From Acidobacteriota bacterium (GTDB lineage: Bacteria; Acidobacteriota; UBA6911), in contig JAAYCX010000096.1 of NCBI GenBank assembly GCA_012729555.1, positions 1 to 36,177 on the forward strand: 36,177 nucleotides of DNA, in the 5' to 3' direction. The notes under the pieces were generated by a model. The model was not told the origin of the DNA and ran no database searches. It saw only the letters and a list, made by a program, of their open reading frames with translations. This document shows, piece after piece, positions 1 to 8,022 of this stretch (position 1 is the stretch's first letter; every line of letters starts with the position of its first letter). A program made the translations under genes and the position numbers.

Positions 1-104
1 CCCTCCGCCGCACTGACGGCAACCAGACGCTGGCCGCCCAGCGCCTCAACCTCAGCAAGGGCTCTCTCCGCCACCGGATGCTGACGCTCAACATCAAATT
101 GTAA
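1..104 (+). CDS. C-terminal end of a sigma-54 response regulator (PilR-like), partial
   Basis: Only the last 33 codons are inside the window, read from base 3 to a TAA at 102-104. The peptide contains DGNQTLAAQRLNLSKGSLRH, which has the spacing of the Fis-type helix-turn-helix that closes NtrC-family activators. The family binds upstream DNA and drives sigma-54 RNA polymerase. Its position just before a sigma-54 promoter and a type IV pilin gene suggests PilR, the response regulator of the PilS-PilR pair. The AAA+ and receiver domains lie outside the window, so PilR is an inference from context; an NtrC-type C-terminus is well supported. Confidence 0.75.
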   Translation, partial: LRRTDGNQTLAAQRLNLSKGSLRHRMLTLNIKL

Positions 105-197
105 TCCCCGAAATCTTTCTTGGCACTCCGCCCGGTCCGTTCATTTGAGTAGAGGGCGCCCGTGCGTCCCGCAGGGTGCGGAATCCCATCACCCCCG

Positions 198-214
198 ATG
201 CTGAGATTCAGCAT
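198..214. repeat. 7-bp perfect dyad between the regulator and the pilin promoter
   Basis: ATGCTGA, a 3-base centre, then TCAGCAT. It lies about 125 bp upstream of the -24 element, a plausible distance for an enhancer-type activator site, but it could equally be a small hairpin. The rest of 105-339 shows no gene. Confidence 0.35.
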
Positions 215-339
215 TCAAAACGGTTCCCGCTCCACGCCCGAGCAGGAGATCTTTCGCGCCCCTCTTCGGGCATCAGGTAAGTGCATGCAAATAAAGGATT
301 AAAAAAATATTACAAATTGCTATTTCCATCGGTCACTTT

Positions 340-354
340 TGGCACGCCGATTGC
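340..354 (+). promoter_or_regulatory. Sigma-54 (-24/-12) promoter of the pilin gene
   Basis: TGGCACGCCGATTGC matches the sigma-54 consensus closely, with GG at 341-342 and GC at 353-354 at the required 12-base pitch. Transcription would start near 366, about 50 bases before the pilin start codon. This also shows that an in-frame ATG at 281 cannot be the pilin start. Confidence 0.85.
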
Positions 355-415
355 TCTATGTGAGGGCGTCATGCAATCAAGTTACAAACTTAACCCAACA
401 GGAGAAAAAACTCAG

Positions 416-856
416 ATGAAAAAAGAACAGGGCTTTTCGTTGATCGAGCTTCTGATCGTCGTGGCGATCATCGCCATCATCGCCGCCATCGCCGTCCCCA
501 GCATGCTGACCGCCCGCATGGCCGCCAACGAAGCCGGCGCCATCCAGGGCTGCCGCACCCTCGGTTCCGCAGAAATGGCTTCTGCGGCAGTGAACAATCA
601 GCAGTTTACCGACCTTGCCGGTCTGGTAGCTGGAAACTTCGTTGATTCCAGGTTCTCGGGCGCAGGATTTAATGGGTACGAGTACGCTGATGAGCTTGGA
701 ACGGACAACATGACCTTTAGATTTGATTCCACTCCTGTAAGTTCAGGATCCACTGGGCGCTACGAATATTTTGTTGACGAGAGTATGGTTGTGCGCTATG
801 GAGATAGTGCTCCGACTGGTTTAGCGTCAGGAGAAGCAATCGGACAGATCAAGTAG
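416..856 (+). CDS. pilA: Type IV pilin, major-pilin-like prepilin
   Basis: This 146-aa prepilin begins MKKEQGFSLIELLIVVAIIA. It has a short basic leader, a prepilin-peptidase site between G6 and F7, Glu at mature position 5, and the hydrophobic N-terminal helix that packs the fibre core. The globular part is Gly/Ser/Ala-rich and has a single Cys, so it lacks the C-terminal disulfide loop of Pseudomonas-type pilins. The start is set by GGAG at 401-404 and by the sigma-54 promoter at 340-354. The PilR-like regulator upstream and the sigma-54 promoter argue that it is the major pilin PilA rather than a minor pilin. The globular half is visibly less G+C-rich than most neighbouring genes, which is common for surface-exposed pilin regions. 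Confidence 0.9.
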   Translation: MKKEQGFSLIELLIVVAIIAIIAAIAVPSMLTARMAANEAGAIQGCRTLGSAEMASAAVNNQQFTDLAGLVAGNFVDSRFSGAGFNGYEYADELGTDNMTFRFDSTPVSSGSTGRYEYFVDESMVVRYGDSAPTGLASGEAIGQIK

Positions 857-877
857 TTGCCAAAACAGTGTGAATGA

Positions 878-910
878 GAGGCGGGTTCCATAAGGTGCCC
901 GCCTCTTTTT
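878..910 (+). terminator. Rho-independent terminator of the pilin gene
   Basis: GAGGCGGG (878-885) pairs with CCCGCCTC (898-905) around a 12-base loop and is followed by five T residues. It starts 22 bases after the pilin stop codon. Confidence 0.9.
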
Positions 911-996
911 CTGTCCAGGCCTTTTACCTGTTTTGCCGCCCTGCCATGATTGCCCGCCCCAATATAGGATTTGACAAACAGGCTGTACCCGACATC

Positions 997-1018
997 GAAA
1001 CGTTTCTATAGATTATAG
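997..1018. repeat. Two adjoining dyads upstream of the GT-C-like gene
   Basis: GAAACGTTTC (997-1006) is a perfect 10-bp palindrome. It runs directly into CTATA-GAT-TATAG (1006-1018), a second perfect dyad. They lie 36-57 bp before the start of the next gene and look like an operator or an overlapping promoter/operator. A lone TTGACA at 971-976 has no -10 box at standard spacing. Confidence 0.4.
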
Positions 1019-1053
1019 GGCGAAATGCATTTACCATCTATAGCGGCTTTTTC

Positions 1054-3069
1054 ATGAGAGGGAATGTGCTGATTCACTCAAAATGGCGCTGGTTCTGGTT
1101 ATCCTATCCGCTTCAGTTCCTGGCGATGTGTTTTGTTCTAATCCCGTTCGTCCGGTTCAACAATCTCCTGGAATGGGACTTTTCCGGCCACTACGCCGCG
1201 GTCTGGCACGTCAAATTCCACCTGCTCCCCTGGTTTTCGGGCTGGAACCCATTTTTTTATGGCGGCTTCCCCGAGAATGTCTTCTACCCCCCCCTGGCCC
1301 ACTTTCTGGCGGCAATTTTAAGTTACCCCCTGGGGGTGGCGGGGGCGATGAAGCTGCTGGTTTGCCTTAGTCTCCTCGTCCTCCCGGTCGCCTTCTACTC
1401 CTTTGGGCGCCGCTGGGGGCTGGACGATCTGCAGGCGGCGGTATGCGCCACCTGGATGACGGCCCAGATGTTCCTGTGCGGCGAGCTGTTCGGGTCCCAG
1501 AACCTGGGGTCCGATTTGAAGGCCCTCCTGAATGTCGGATTGTTCGCCAACGCCCTGAGTCTGCCGCTCCTCTTTTTCTTCATGGCCGGCTGCGGGGGGG
1601 GAGATCTGCGGAAGCATTGGAAGGGCCCGGCGCTCCTGCTGGGTGTCCTGATCCTGGTCCACCCGCTCGCGGCCCTGATTGCGGGGATTTTCTGGGCCTC
1701 GCTCTGCATGGACCAATTCCTGGTTTCCCCACAGGACCGGTCGTGGCGAACGTTGATCAGGATTTTGGCGATCGGTTTTCTCCTTTCTGCGCTCTGGGCC
1801 GTCCCCTTCATCGCCCGGCGCGGATACATGAATCCCGAAACCATCCCTATTAACTGGTCTTTGCCCCTCCTCTTTCTCGTCATCAACGGGTCGTTTTTGG
1901 CGCTCTCCCATGTTCGCAGTCAGCGGCTGCGCCCGCTGGCCGTTACTTTCACCCTGCTGGCCAATTTCATCCTGATCGGGAGCATGTGGAAGATCGACAT
2001 CCAATTCCCGCGCCTGACCATCTACCTGCTCTTTCTCCTGCCGATCTTCCTGGTGGCCTGGCTGCGGTCGAGATTCCTCCTGTTGTCGGCCGGGGCCATG
2101 GCCATTGCCGTGGGAGCGTATGGCTACTTTAATGGCGGGATCCAACCAAAAGGGGTTCCCGATTTTGCGATGCCCGATTTCGGCAAGGTGGAGGGCCGGA
2201 TCCTCTCTGCCGCCCACCCGGCCCATCTGCCCTCCTATCACGTCCATCATGATTTGATCCCCGTGCGGACCGGGAACCAGGCGATCCTCGGCCTCTTCAT
2301 CGAATCGGGGATCAATGGCCGATTCATGGCCGACCTCACCCGGATGATCGACCCTCATGCTTATGTCTGGGGAACTCCCTCCGATTTTGTCGGGCCCGGA
2401 GTTCTTAAGGAGAGGTATCTGCAATATGTGATGGACCGGTTGAGGCTTTTCGGCATCAGCCATGTCTATACGGACACCAAGCTCGAAGTGACGCTCGACC
2501 CGGGGCTGGCCACGAAAAAACGATATATCAACAGCTATCCGGCTCCGAAATTTAATAAGCCGGAGGAGCGCGAATACGTCAACAAGCGCTATCACCTGCG
2601 CGGCGACCAGATCGATTTTTATCTTTATGAAGTGGGGACGGGGGAACTGGCGGAAGCGCTTCCCTATGTCCCGAAGAGTCCGCAGTCGCACTGGAAGATG
2701 ACCAACACCCTCTGGTTTATGCAGATGCAGGGGGTGCCGATCTTCACGGAGAAGCCGGCGCCCCAGGCGGCGCGCGGCGCCCTGCCGGGGGAGCGGGTCG
2801 AGGTCCTTTCCAAATCTCGCAACGGGGACCGGCTGGAACTGCAGGTGCACGCGGAGCAGGAGATTCCGGTATTCGTCCGGATGGGTTACTTCCCGAACTG
2901 GAGGCTCACGATCGACGGGCATGAAGCGGAGATCTACCGGGCATCGCCCGACCTCATGTTGTTTTACGGCAAGGGGCGGGCGGTGCTGGAATTTGAGCGC
3001 TCCTGGATCGAATATGCCGGACTGCTCCTCTCCTGTATTGGACTGCTGGCCCTCGTCAGGCTGAAGTAG
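1054..3069 (+). CDS. Large polytopic membrane protein, GT-C/YfhO-like (PTPS-related type)
   Basis: This 671-aa protein has many hydrophobic segments from residue 12 to about 360 and a soluble C-terminal part ending in one more membrane helix. The first extracytoplasmic stretch (about residues 39-75) contains DFSGHYAAVWH and FFYGGFPENVFYPP, an Asp plus aromatic pattern typical of GT-C-fold lipid-linked-sugar glycosyltransferases and of the '6-pyruvoyl-tetrahydropterin synthase-related' membrane family. The late segment YFPNWRLTIDGHEAEIYRAS resembles the C-terminal beta domain of YfhO proteins, including the convergent neighbour. A role in transferring sugars to a surface polymer or to protein is inferred; the substrate is unknown. 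No clear SD precedes ATG 1054. A GTG at 1066 with AGAGGG just before it is an alternative start. The 3' end overlaps the opposing gene by 14 bp. Confidence 0.7.
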   Translation: MRGNVLIHSKWRWFWLSYPLQFLAMCFVLIPFVRFNNLLEWDFSGHYAAVWHVKFHLLPWFSGWNPFFYGGFPENVFYPPLAHFLAAILSYPLGVAGAMKLLVCLSLLVLPVAFYSFGRRWGLDDLQAAVCATWMTAQMFLCGELFGSQNLGSDLKALLNVGLFANALSLPLLFFFMAGCGGGDLRKHWKGPALLLGVLILVHPLAALIAGIFWASLCMDQFLVSPQDRSWRTLIRILAIGFLLSALWAVPFIARRGYMNPETIPINWSLPLLFLVINGSFLALSHVRSQRLRPLAVTFTLLANFILIGSMWKIDIQFPRLTIYLLFLLPIFLVAWLRSRFLLLSAGAMAIAVGAYGYFNGGIQPKGVPDFAMPDFGKVEGRILSAAHPAHLPSYHVHHDLIPVRTGNQAILGLFIESGINGRFMADLTRMIDPHAYVWGTPSDFVGPGVLKERYLQYVMDRLRLFGISHVYTDTKLEVTLDPGLATKKRYINSYPAPKFNKPEEREYVNKRYHLRGDQIDFYLYEVGTGELAEALPYVPKSPQSHWKMTNTLWFMQMQGVPIFTEKPAPQAARGALPGERVEVLSKSRNGDRLELQVHAEQEIPVFVRMGYFPNWRLTIDGHEAEIYRASPDLMLFYGKGRAVLEFERSWIEYAGLLLSCIGLLALVRLK

Positions 3070-5509
3070 GGTTCTTTCCCCGGCGCCGGTGCCGGGGAAG
3101 CAGGGCGTGCGTCGCGACCAAGCCTCCCGCGAGGAGGAATACGGCGCTGATGACCAGGCCGAGGTAGAAGACTCTCGGGCAGTAGCGAAACTCCACGACG
3201 TGTCGGCCCGCGGCGACCGGGACCGCGCGAAAGGCGTAATTGGCGCGCCGGATTTCGGCCGGTTTTCCGTCCACCCGCGCCTCCCATCCGGGATAGTAGC
3301 TGTCTAGCAGCACCAGGTGTCCGTCGAGATCGGCGGATACCTCGCAGACCACCCGCGTACTGCTGTATCCCTTCAGTGTTACCGATCCCGCCCCGGGTGT
3401 CCCGCTTCGGCTTGAGCCTTCTCCCTCCAGAATTACCGCGGCTCCGGCCGCGAACGAGGGGTCGAGCAGTCTCTCCAGGGCTGCATCCGGTGATGGGACG
3501 AACTCCGTTCCAGAGGTGAAATAGGCGCGCTGGAGCGACTGCTGCAGCCAATAGGCGTGGACCTGCCGCTGACTGATCGTGTCCATGGAAACGATGGGAG
3601 TGAGCCCTTCAAAGGCCAGCGGCTCCATGGAGAGGATCCAGGGCGAATTCAGTCTCCTCAGGGGATCGAGACGCTTCGGCTGAGGCAACCGCCTGATTTC
3701 TTCCCACAAGGTTTCGGATTCTTTTGTGTTCAGGCTGTCAACGGAGTGATCCACCGAATAGTGGATGCCGTCCATGATGCCGTACATCGGCTGTCCCGTC
3801 ATCCGGTAGTAAAGGGTGAGCCAGGCTGATGATTGGTTGGGCGCCTGGAAGCGCAGGTTGGGCTGCGGTCCTCCTGACTGCATCAAAAGGGGCGGCACCA
3901 CCCGGAAGGGCTCTTTCGGGCCCTTTTCGGCGATGGTGCGGTTCATCTCAGAAACATGGTTGATGTTCGCTTCGCTGATCAGGGGGGTGAGGCGCAGGTT
4001 GGCGGGGATCAGTTCCGCCGCGATCAGGAGCGGAATCAGCAGGATCAGAAGCCGGTACTGGATGCGGTGGGCCATTAGCAACAGGGTCCCGTAGATGGCC
4101 GAAAAGAGGGTGCTGGTGAGCAGGGCGTTCCAGAGGAAGGAGAGGATCCAGTCATAGTCCTTGACGCCGTTGCCCGCCGGGTCCCCCGCGGCCCGGATCC
4201 ACCGTTCCAGGACCTCCGGGTGGGTCTTGAACCAGGCCAGGAAACAGGCGCCCAGACCGGCCAATACCAGGGCGGGCACGGCCAACCCTTTCCTGTTTCT
4301 TATTTTCCGGCTTTCCGATCGCTCCAGCAGGGATTCCACCCCGAGGGATGAGAGGATGCAGAGGGCCAGGGCCGCGAGCAGGAAGAACTTGGATGGGTAG
4401 CGTCCCAGGGAGAAGAAGGGGACGTTGTGGAACATCCATTGGTGAAAGGGGAGGTGGCTCCCGAGCGACAGGATGAGGCCGGCTGTGGCCAGGGCCGTCA
4501 ATACGGCCAGGAGCTTTCTGCGCGCGCTGGCCATGGAAACGGCCGCGAGCAGGATGACGCCCGTTCCGAGGAAGAAGGAAACCAGGTAGCTCTCCCTGCC
4601 GTGGTGGAACGCTTCCCCCCAGGACTGTACGAACCCGATCGTATAGAAATGGCCGAAAAGGTTGGGGACGATCACGCCGAGCAGGTCCAGCGGGTGGGTC
4701 GACCACCCTCCGGCTTCGGCGTAGTCGAGCGCGCCCCGGGCCGAGAGGGGGAGCAGTTCCAGCGTCGGCAGGACCTGGACGGCGGCCAGGCCCAGGGCGA
4801 ATGCGGCGCCCGACAGGCCGACACGAAGGATGCGCCGGAGGGCCGCCGGGCGGTCGGTCTGTTCCAGGAGGTGCAGCGCGGCCATGCCGGCCAGGAGCAG
4901 AAGCAGGCACTGGGCCATCAGCGGTTCGAAGGCGAGGATCTCGAGCGCCAGCAGGGCGCCGAACAGGAGGCTCCGCTTGAACGGTCGCTGCTGCAGGGCT
5001 CCCAGAAAGGCCCAGGCGATCCAAGGGAGGAGGGCGACCGCGGGCACGATATTGTAGAGGTTCAGAAAGGAGATGACGGTGCCGGACAACTCGTAGGCGA
5101 GGGCTCCCGTGAATGCGGCGGCAGGGCGGATGTCCAGCCGGCGCTGGAGGAAATAGAGCCCCAGTCCGCCCAGGATGGGGTGAAGGACGAAATGGAGCTT
5201 GAACGCATAGTTGAAAGGGAGGAAGAGGTGGAGCAGGTTCGTCGGGTAAAAGGCCATGTAATTGGGATTGGCCAGCATCGGCTGCCCCAGGGCGATGTGG
5301 GGGTTCCACAGGGGGAATCCGCCCTGCGCGAAGGCATCGATCAACACCTTCCGAAGGGGGTAATGGAAATTGAGGATGTCGCGAAAGTAGAGATTCTTGG
5401 AGGTAAAAAAGAAATCATGAAAGAAGAGAAAACCGACAAGAACGAGTGCCACCGGGGCGATGATGTCGGGCCTCATCTTCCGGAACTTCGTCGGCTGAAA
5501 ACCCTGCAT
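3056..5509 (-). CDS. YfhO-family membrane protein (GT-C-type, glycosylation related)
   Basis: This 817-aa protein has an N-terminal membrane helix at about 12-32 and then the extracytoplasmic FRDILNFHYPLRKVL and GGFPLWNPHIALGQPMLANP region characteristic of the YfhO family (acidic residue, PLWNP, GQP). About a dozen membrane helices follow, then a C-terminal soluble domain with YYPGWEARVDGKPAEIRRAN and a last helix with a basic tail. Characterised YfhO proteins take part in glycosylation of lipoteichoic acid, but this organism looks Gram-negative, so the acceptor is unknown. It starts 3 bp after the stop codon of the sigma-54 activator gene at 5513-7006, so the two are probably cotranscribed. 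Its C-terminal domain resembles that of the convergent gene at 1054-3069. Confidence 0.85.
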   Translation of the reverse strand: MQGFQPTKFRKMRPDIIAPVALVLVGFLFFHDFFFTSKNLYFRDILNFHYPLRKVLIDAFAQGGFPLWNPHIALGQPMLANPNYMAFYPTNLLHLFLPFNYAFKLHFVLHPILGGLGLYFLQRRLDIRPAAAFTGALAYELSGTVISFLNLYNIVPAVALLPWIAWAFLGALQQRPFKRSLLFGALLALEILAFEPLMAQCLLLLLAGMAALHLLEQTDRPAALRRILRVGLSGAAFALGLAAVQVLPTLELLPLSARGALDYAEAGGWSTHPLDLLGVIVPNLFGHFYTIGFVQSWGEAFHHGRESYLVSFFLGTGVILLAAVSMASARRKLLAVLTALATAGLILSLGSHLPFHQWMFHNVPFFSLGRYPSKFFLLAALALCILSSLGVESLLERSESRKIRNRKGLAVPALVLAGLGACFLAWFKTHPEVLERWIRAAGDPAGNGVKDYDWILSFLWNALLTSTLFSAIYGTLLLMAHRIQYRLLILLIPLLIAAELIPANLRLTPLISEANINHVSEMNRTIAEKGPKEPFRVVPPLLMQSGGPQPNLRFQAPNQSSAWLTLYYRMTGQPMYGIMDGIHYSVDHSVDSLNTKESETLWEEIRRLPQPKRLDPLRRLNSPWILSMEPLAFEGLTPIVSMDTISQRQVHAYWLQQSLQRAYFTSGTEFVPSPDAALERLLDPSFAAGAAVILEGEGSSRSGTPGAGSVTLKGYSSTRVVCEVSADLDGHLVLLDSYYPGWEARVDGKPAEIRRANYAFRAVPVAAGRHVVEFRYCPRVFYLGLVISAVFLLAGGLVATHALLPRHRRRGKNPTSA

Positions 5510-5512
5510 GGT

Positions 5513-7006
5513 CTAAATCTCCGGAGCCTCGTGTTTGTGGATGTATGCTTTTACCGTTCTCCGGTCCAGATGGAGGCGGCGGGCGGCGGCTTCGTAGCTG
5601 CCCAGGCGCCCGTAGAGGAGGCGGCAGTAGCCCGCCATGAGGGCGTCGGCCTCGAGAGCGCCGGCGGCGATTCCTTCCTGCAGTTTTGAGCACAGGTCCG
5701 GGGCGACCGTCCCGGAGTCCCCTTCGTAGGTTCCCTTGAGCAGGATGCGGCGGACGGCCTGCGCGAGTTCGCGCACGTTGCCGGGCCAGGCGTAGCCTCG
5801 CCCGGGTGAGGCGGCGAGGGAGTCGAGGACGGCGGCAATGGTTTCGCCCTGGCGGTCGCCGGTGATGCGGTGGACGATCAGCGAGACGAGGTCGTCGAGC
5901 TCGGCGGGGGTTTCGTCGAGGCGCTGCCGGAGCGGGGGGACGGTGATGACGTCCGAGGAGAGGCGGTAGAAGAAATCCTCGCGGAAGCGGCCCGAGCGGC
6001 GGAGGATGTCGAGCGGCTGGTTGGTGGCGGCGATGATGCGGCCGCGGAATCTGGCCGTCTCGTGAGAGCCGACGGGGGAGAAGGCGCGCTCCTCGAGCAC
6101 CCGCAGCAGGCGGATCTGGGTCTGGACGCTCGCGTCCCCGATCTCGTCGAGGAAGATGGCGCCGTAGGGGCTGCAGCGGGCGAGGATCCCCTCGTGCGCC
6201 TCGATGGCGCCGGTGAAGGCCCCTTTCCTGTGGCCGAACAGCTCCGATTCGACGAGCGACTCCGGGTACTGGGAGAGGTTCAGGGAGACGAAGCCCCGGG
6301 CGAAGCTCTCGGCGAAGGTGTTGGTCTTTTCGCTGTAGGGGATGAAGGCCGAGCGGCCGATGGCGGCGGCCGCCGCCCCTTTCCCGGTGCCGGTCTCCCC
6401 GAGCAGGAGGGTGGAGAAATCCTCCATCCGGTTCCAGAGCTGTCGTTCGTACATGCGGATGTCGTGGGTGAAGACGTTGTTCCAGAGGTGGCGCCGCAGC
6501 CGCTTCATCGACTCGCTCCGCCCGACGAGGCCGCGGTCGATGAAGAAGAAGGCGCGGCGGATCTGGTAGAGGATGGCGAAGAGACGGCGCGCCTCCCCGG
6601 GGGCGAAGCCGCGGCGGGAGAGGAGATGGAGGAGGTCCGCCGCGCAGGGGACGGGGAGGCTCCGTTCGGCGGCGGCAGACTGCTCGGCGATCAGCCGGTC
6701 GAGCTCGGGGAGGAAGCGGTGGTAGACGTCGAACATGATGGCGTAGCGGAGCAGGCGCTGGTCCGCCCCGGAGTGCCGGCCGAGGTCGAGGAGCCCGGCC
6801 GACTCCATCCGCTCCACCTCCCCGCTCAGCCGGGCGACGATGCGCTGGTACAGTTCCGCCGCGGGGGTTTCGGGGGGGCACCCGGCGATTTTCGAAGCGA
6901 GGGCGGCGTAGGCGTCGCCGAAGGGGTTGGCGGCGGCGGCGTCGGCCAGCAGGTGCAGGAAGTCGCGATCGGAACCGTGGAGGGTGTCTCTTTTATTCAT
7001 GCGCAT
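5513..7006 (-). CDS. Sigma-54-dependent transcriptional activator with unknown N-terminal sensor
   Basis: About 497 aa. Residues 1-155 form an alpha-helical region with no receiver, GAF or PAS signature that I recognise. The sigma-54 AAA+ domain follows: Walker A GETGTGKG (about 203-210), the sigma-54 contact loop GAFTGA (262-267), Walker B GAIFLDEIG (about 282-290), and GNVRELAQAVRR in the helical subdomain. A Fis-like helix-turn-helix near the C-terminus contains GSYEAAARRLHLDRRTVKAY. It should bind an upstream site and open sigma-54 promoters; no phosphorylation site was recognised. It is followed 3 bp later by the YfhO-type gene. The start is uncertain: GTG 7015, ATG 7006 and ATG 7000 are all in frame and none has a good SD. 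No sigma-54 site was seen directly before it. Confidence 0.88.
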   Translation of the reverse strand: MRMNKRDTLHGSDRDFLHLLADAAAANPFGDAYAALASKIAGCPPETPAAELYQRIVARLSGEVERMESAGLLDLGRHSGADQRLLRYAIMFDVYHRFLPELDRLIAEQSAAAERSLPVPCAADLLHLLSRRGFAPGEARRLFAILYQIRRAFFFIDRGLVGRSESMKRLRRHLWNNVFTHDIRMYERQLWNRMEDFSTLLLGETGTGKGAAAAAIGRSAFIPYSEKTNTFAESFARGFVSLNLSQYPESLVESELFGHRKGAFTGAIEAHEGILARCSPYGAIFLDEIGDASVQTQIRLLRVLEERAFSPVGSHETARFRGRIIAATNQPLDILRRSGRFREDFFYRLSSDVITVPPLRQRLDETPAELDDLVSLIVHRITGDRQGETIAAVLDSLAASPGRGYAWPGNVRELAQAVRRILLKGTYEGDSGTVAPDLCSKLQEGIAAGALEADALMAGYCRLLYGRLGSYEAAARRLHLDRRTVKAYIHKHEAPEI

Positions 7007-7092
7007 AATGTACACTATGGGCGCTAATTTTGTATGCGGCGAAATGGTCGCTGCGATGGTGTCTGCGGGTGTGGGTTGATTGGGGAGCGGGG

Positions 7093-7887
7093 CTAGTTGG
7101 GAAGAATGACGAGGCGCCCCCCTTCGACGCGGATGTCCTTGATGTAGGGGGGGAGCTGGAGTTTTTCCCGGTTTGCGGGGGAGCCGAAGATGCGGTCGGC
7201 GGCGGCGCGGAGCACCGCGGAGGAGAGGGGGAGGGAACCCAGCTTTCCGCGGGTCGGCTCGAGCGTCAGGTGCCCGGCCTCGTTATGGAGTTTACCTTCC
7301 AGTTCGAGCGACTGGTTTTTGCCGTAGAGATCGACGACGGCGTAGACCCTGAGGGAGTCCGCGAGGAGCTCGATCTTGACGTCGCGCACGGTGGAGCGGA
7401 CCTCGTCGAGTTCGGAGCTCCCCTCGGCAAGGGCCGTGGCCGCGTCGTTGACGACCCCGACGATCGATTCGGGGGTGTGATCGGAGGGGGAGAAGCCCCC
7501 GGGCCTGGAAAGGGCCAGGTTCTCCTCGAGCCAGCCGTTCAGCTCCCCTTCCTCGAGGATCAGGGGCGCCCCGGTGCCGTAAAGGGCGGCGGAGCGGAAG
7601 GCGCGGACCTTTTGCTCCGCTTGTTTTGCGGCCTCGGGCGTGACCTCGATCTCGGGCGGGGGGGAGTTTTTCAGGACGAGGACGAGGGTGAGGAGGGCCA
7701 GGGCGGGCACCCCCCAGCGCGCGATCCTGAAAAGTCTGCGGAAGAGTGTGGGGGGGGTGTGGGCGATGTCGACCGTGCTTGAGCTCGAGTGTGGGGCAGC
7801 ATGTCCGCGCCAGCGGGCGAAGACGAGGCCGCAACGGGGGCATTCGGGTCCGATCTCCTGGCTGAAGCCGCATTTGGGACAGATCAT
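7093..7887 (-). CDS. Zinc-ribbon membrane-anchored protein of unknown function
   Basis: This 264-aa protein begins with a zinc ribbon (CPKC at 3-6, CPRC at 16-19). A basic, proline-rich linker and one membrane helix (about 57-70) follow, then a soluble domain of about 180 residues that is probably extracytoplasmic. That domain has an acidic helix with EEGELNGWLEENLALS, a VRDVKIELLADSLRVYAVVD strand pair and a terminal LPPYIKDIRVEGGRLVI. The same order of elements occurs in the protein at 34719-35381, so the two look like distant paralogues. The fold may be a lipid-binding TULIP/DUF2993-like one, but that is speculation. GGAG six bases before ATG supports the start. It is separated by 86 bp from the sigma-54 activator gene downstream. 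Confidence 0.7.
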   Translation of the reverse strand: MICPKCGFSQEIGPECPRCGLVFARWRGHAAPHSSSSTVDIAHTPPTLFRRLFRIARWGVPALALLTLVLVLKNSPPPEIEVTPEAAKQAEQKVRAFRSAALYGTGAPLILEEGELNGWLEENLALSRPGGFSPSDHTPESIVGVVNDAATALAEGSSELDEVRSTVRDVKIELLADSLRVYAVVDLYGKNQSLELEGKLHNEAGHLTLEPTRGKLGSLPLSSAVLRAAADRIFGSPANREKLQLPPYIKDIRVEGGRLVILPN

Positions 7888-8022
7888 CTTGGTCTCCAGG
7901 GGTTGCCTGCCTTTTTGATGTATCGGTTAAGGATCGGCCGGGGGAGGGCGCAAATGCAAGGTTTATTGCGTGGGCGCACAATTTTCCGGAAAGGGGGTAT
8001 AATCGGTCCTTGGGAGGGGGGA

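Noticed and set aside
121-135. A second TGGCAC resembling a -24 element
   Set aside because: The GC expected 12 bases downstream is GG, so the -12 half is missing.
1318-2922. A 534-codon minus-strand frame inside the GT-C-like gene
   Set aside because: Antisense shadow with no hydrophobic or domain pattern; the plus strand encodes coherent membrane helices.
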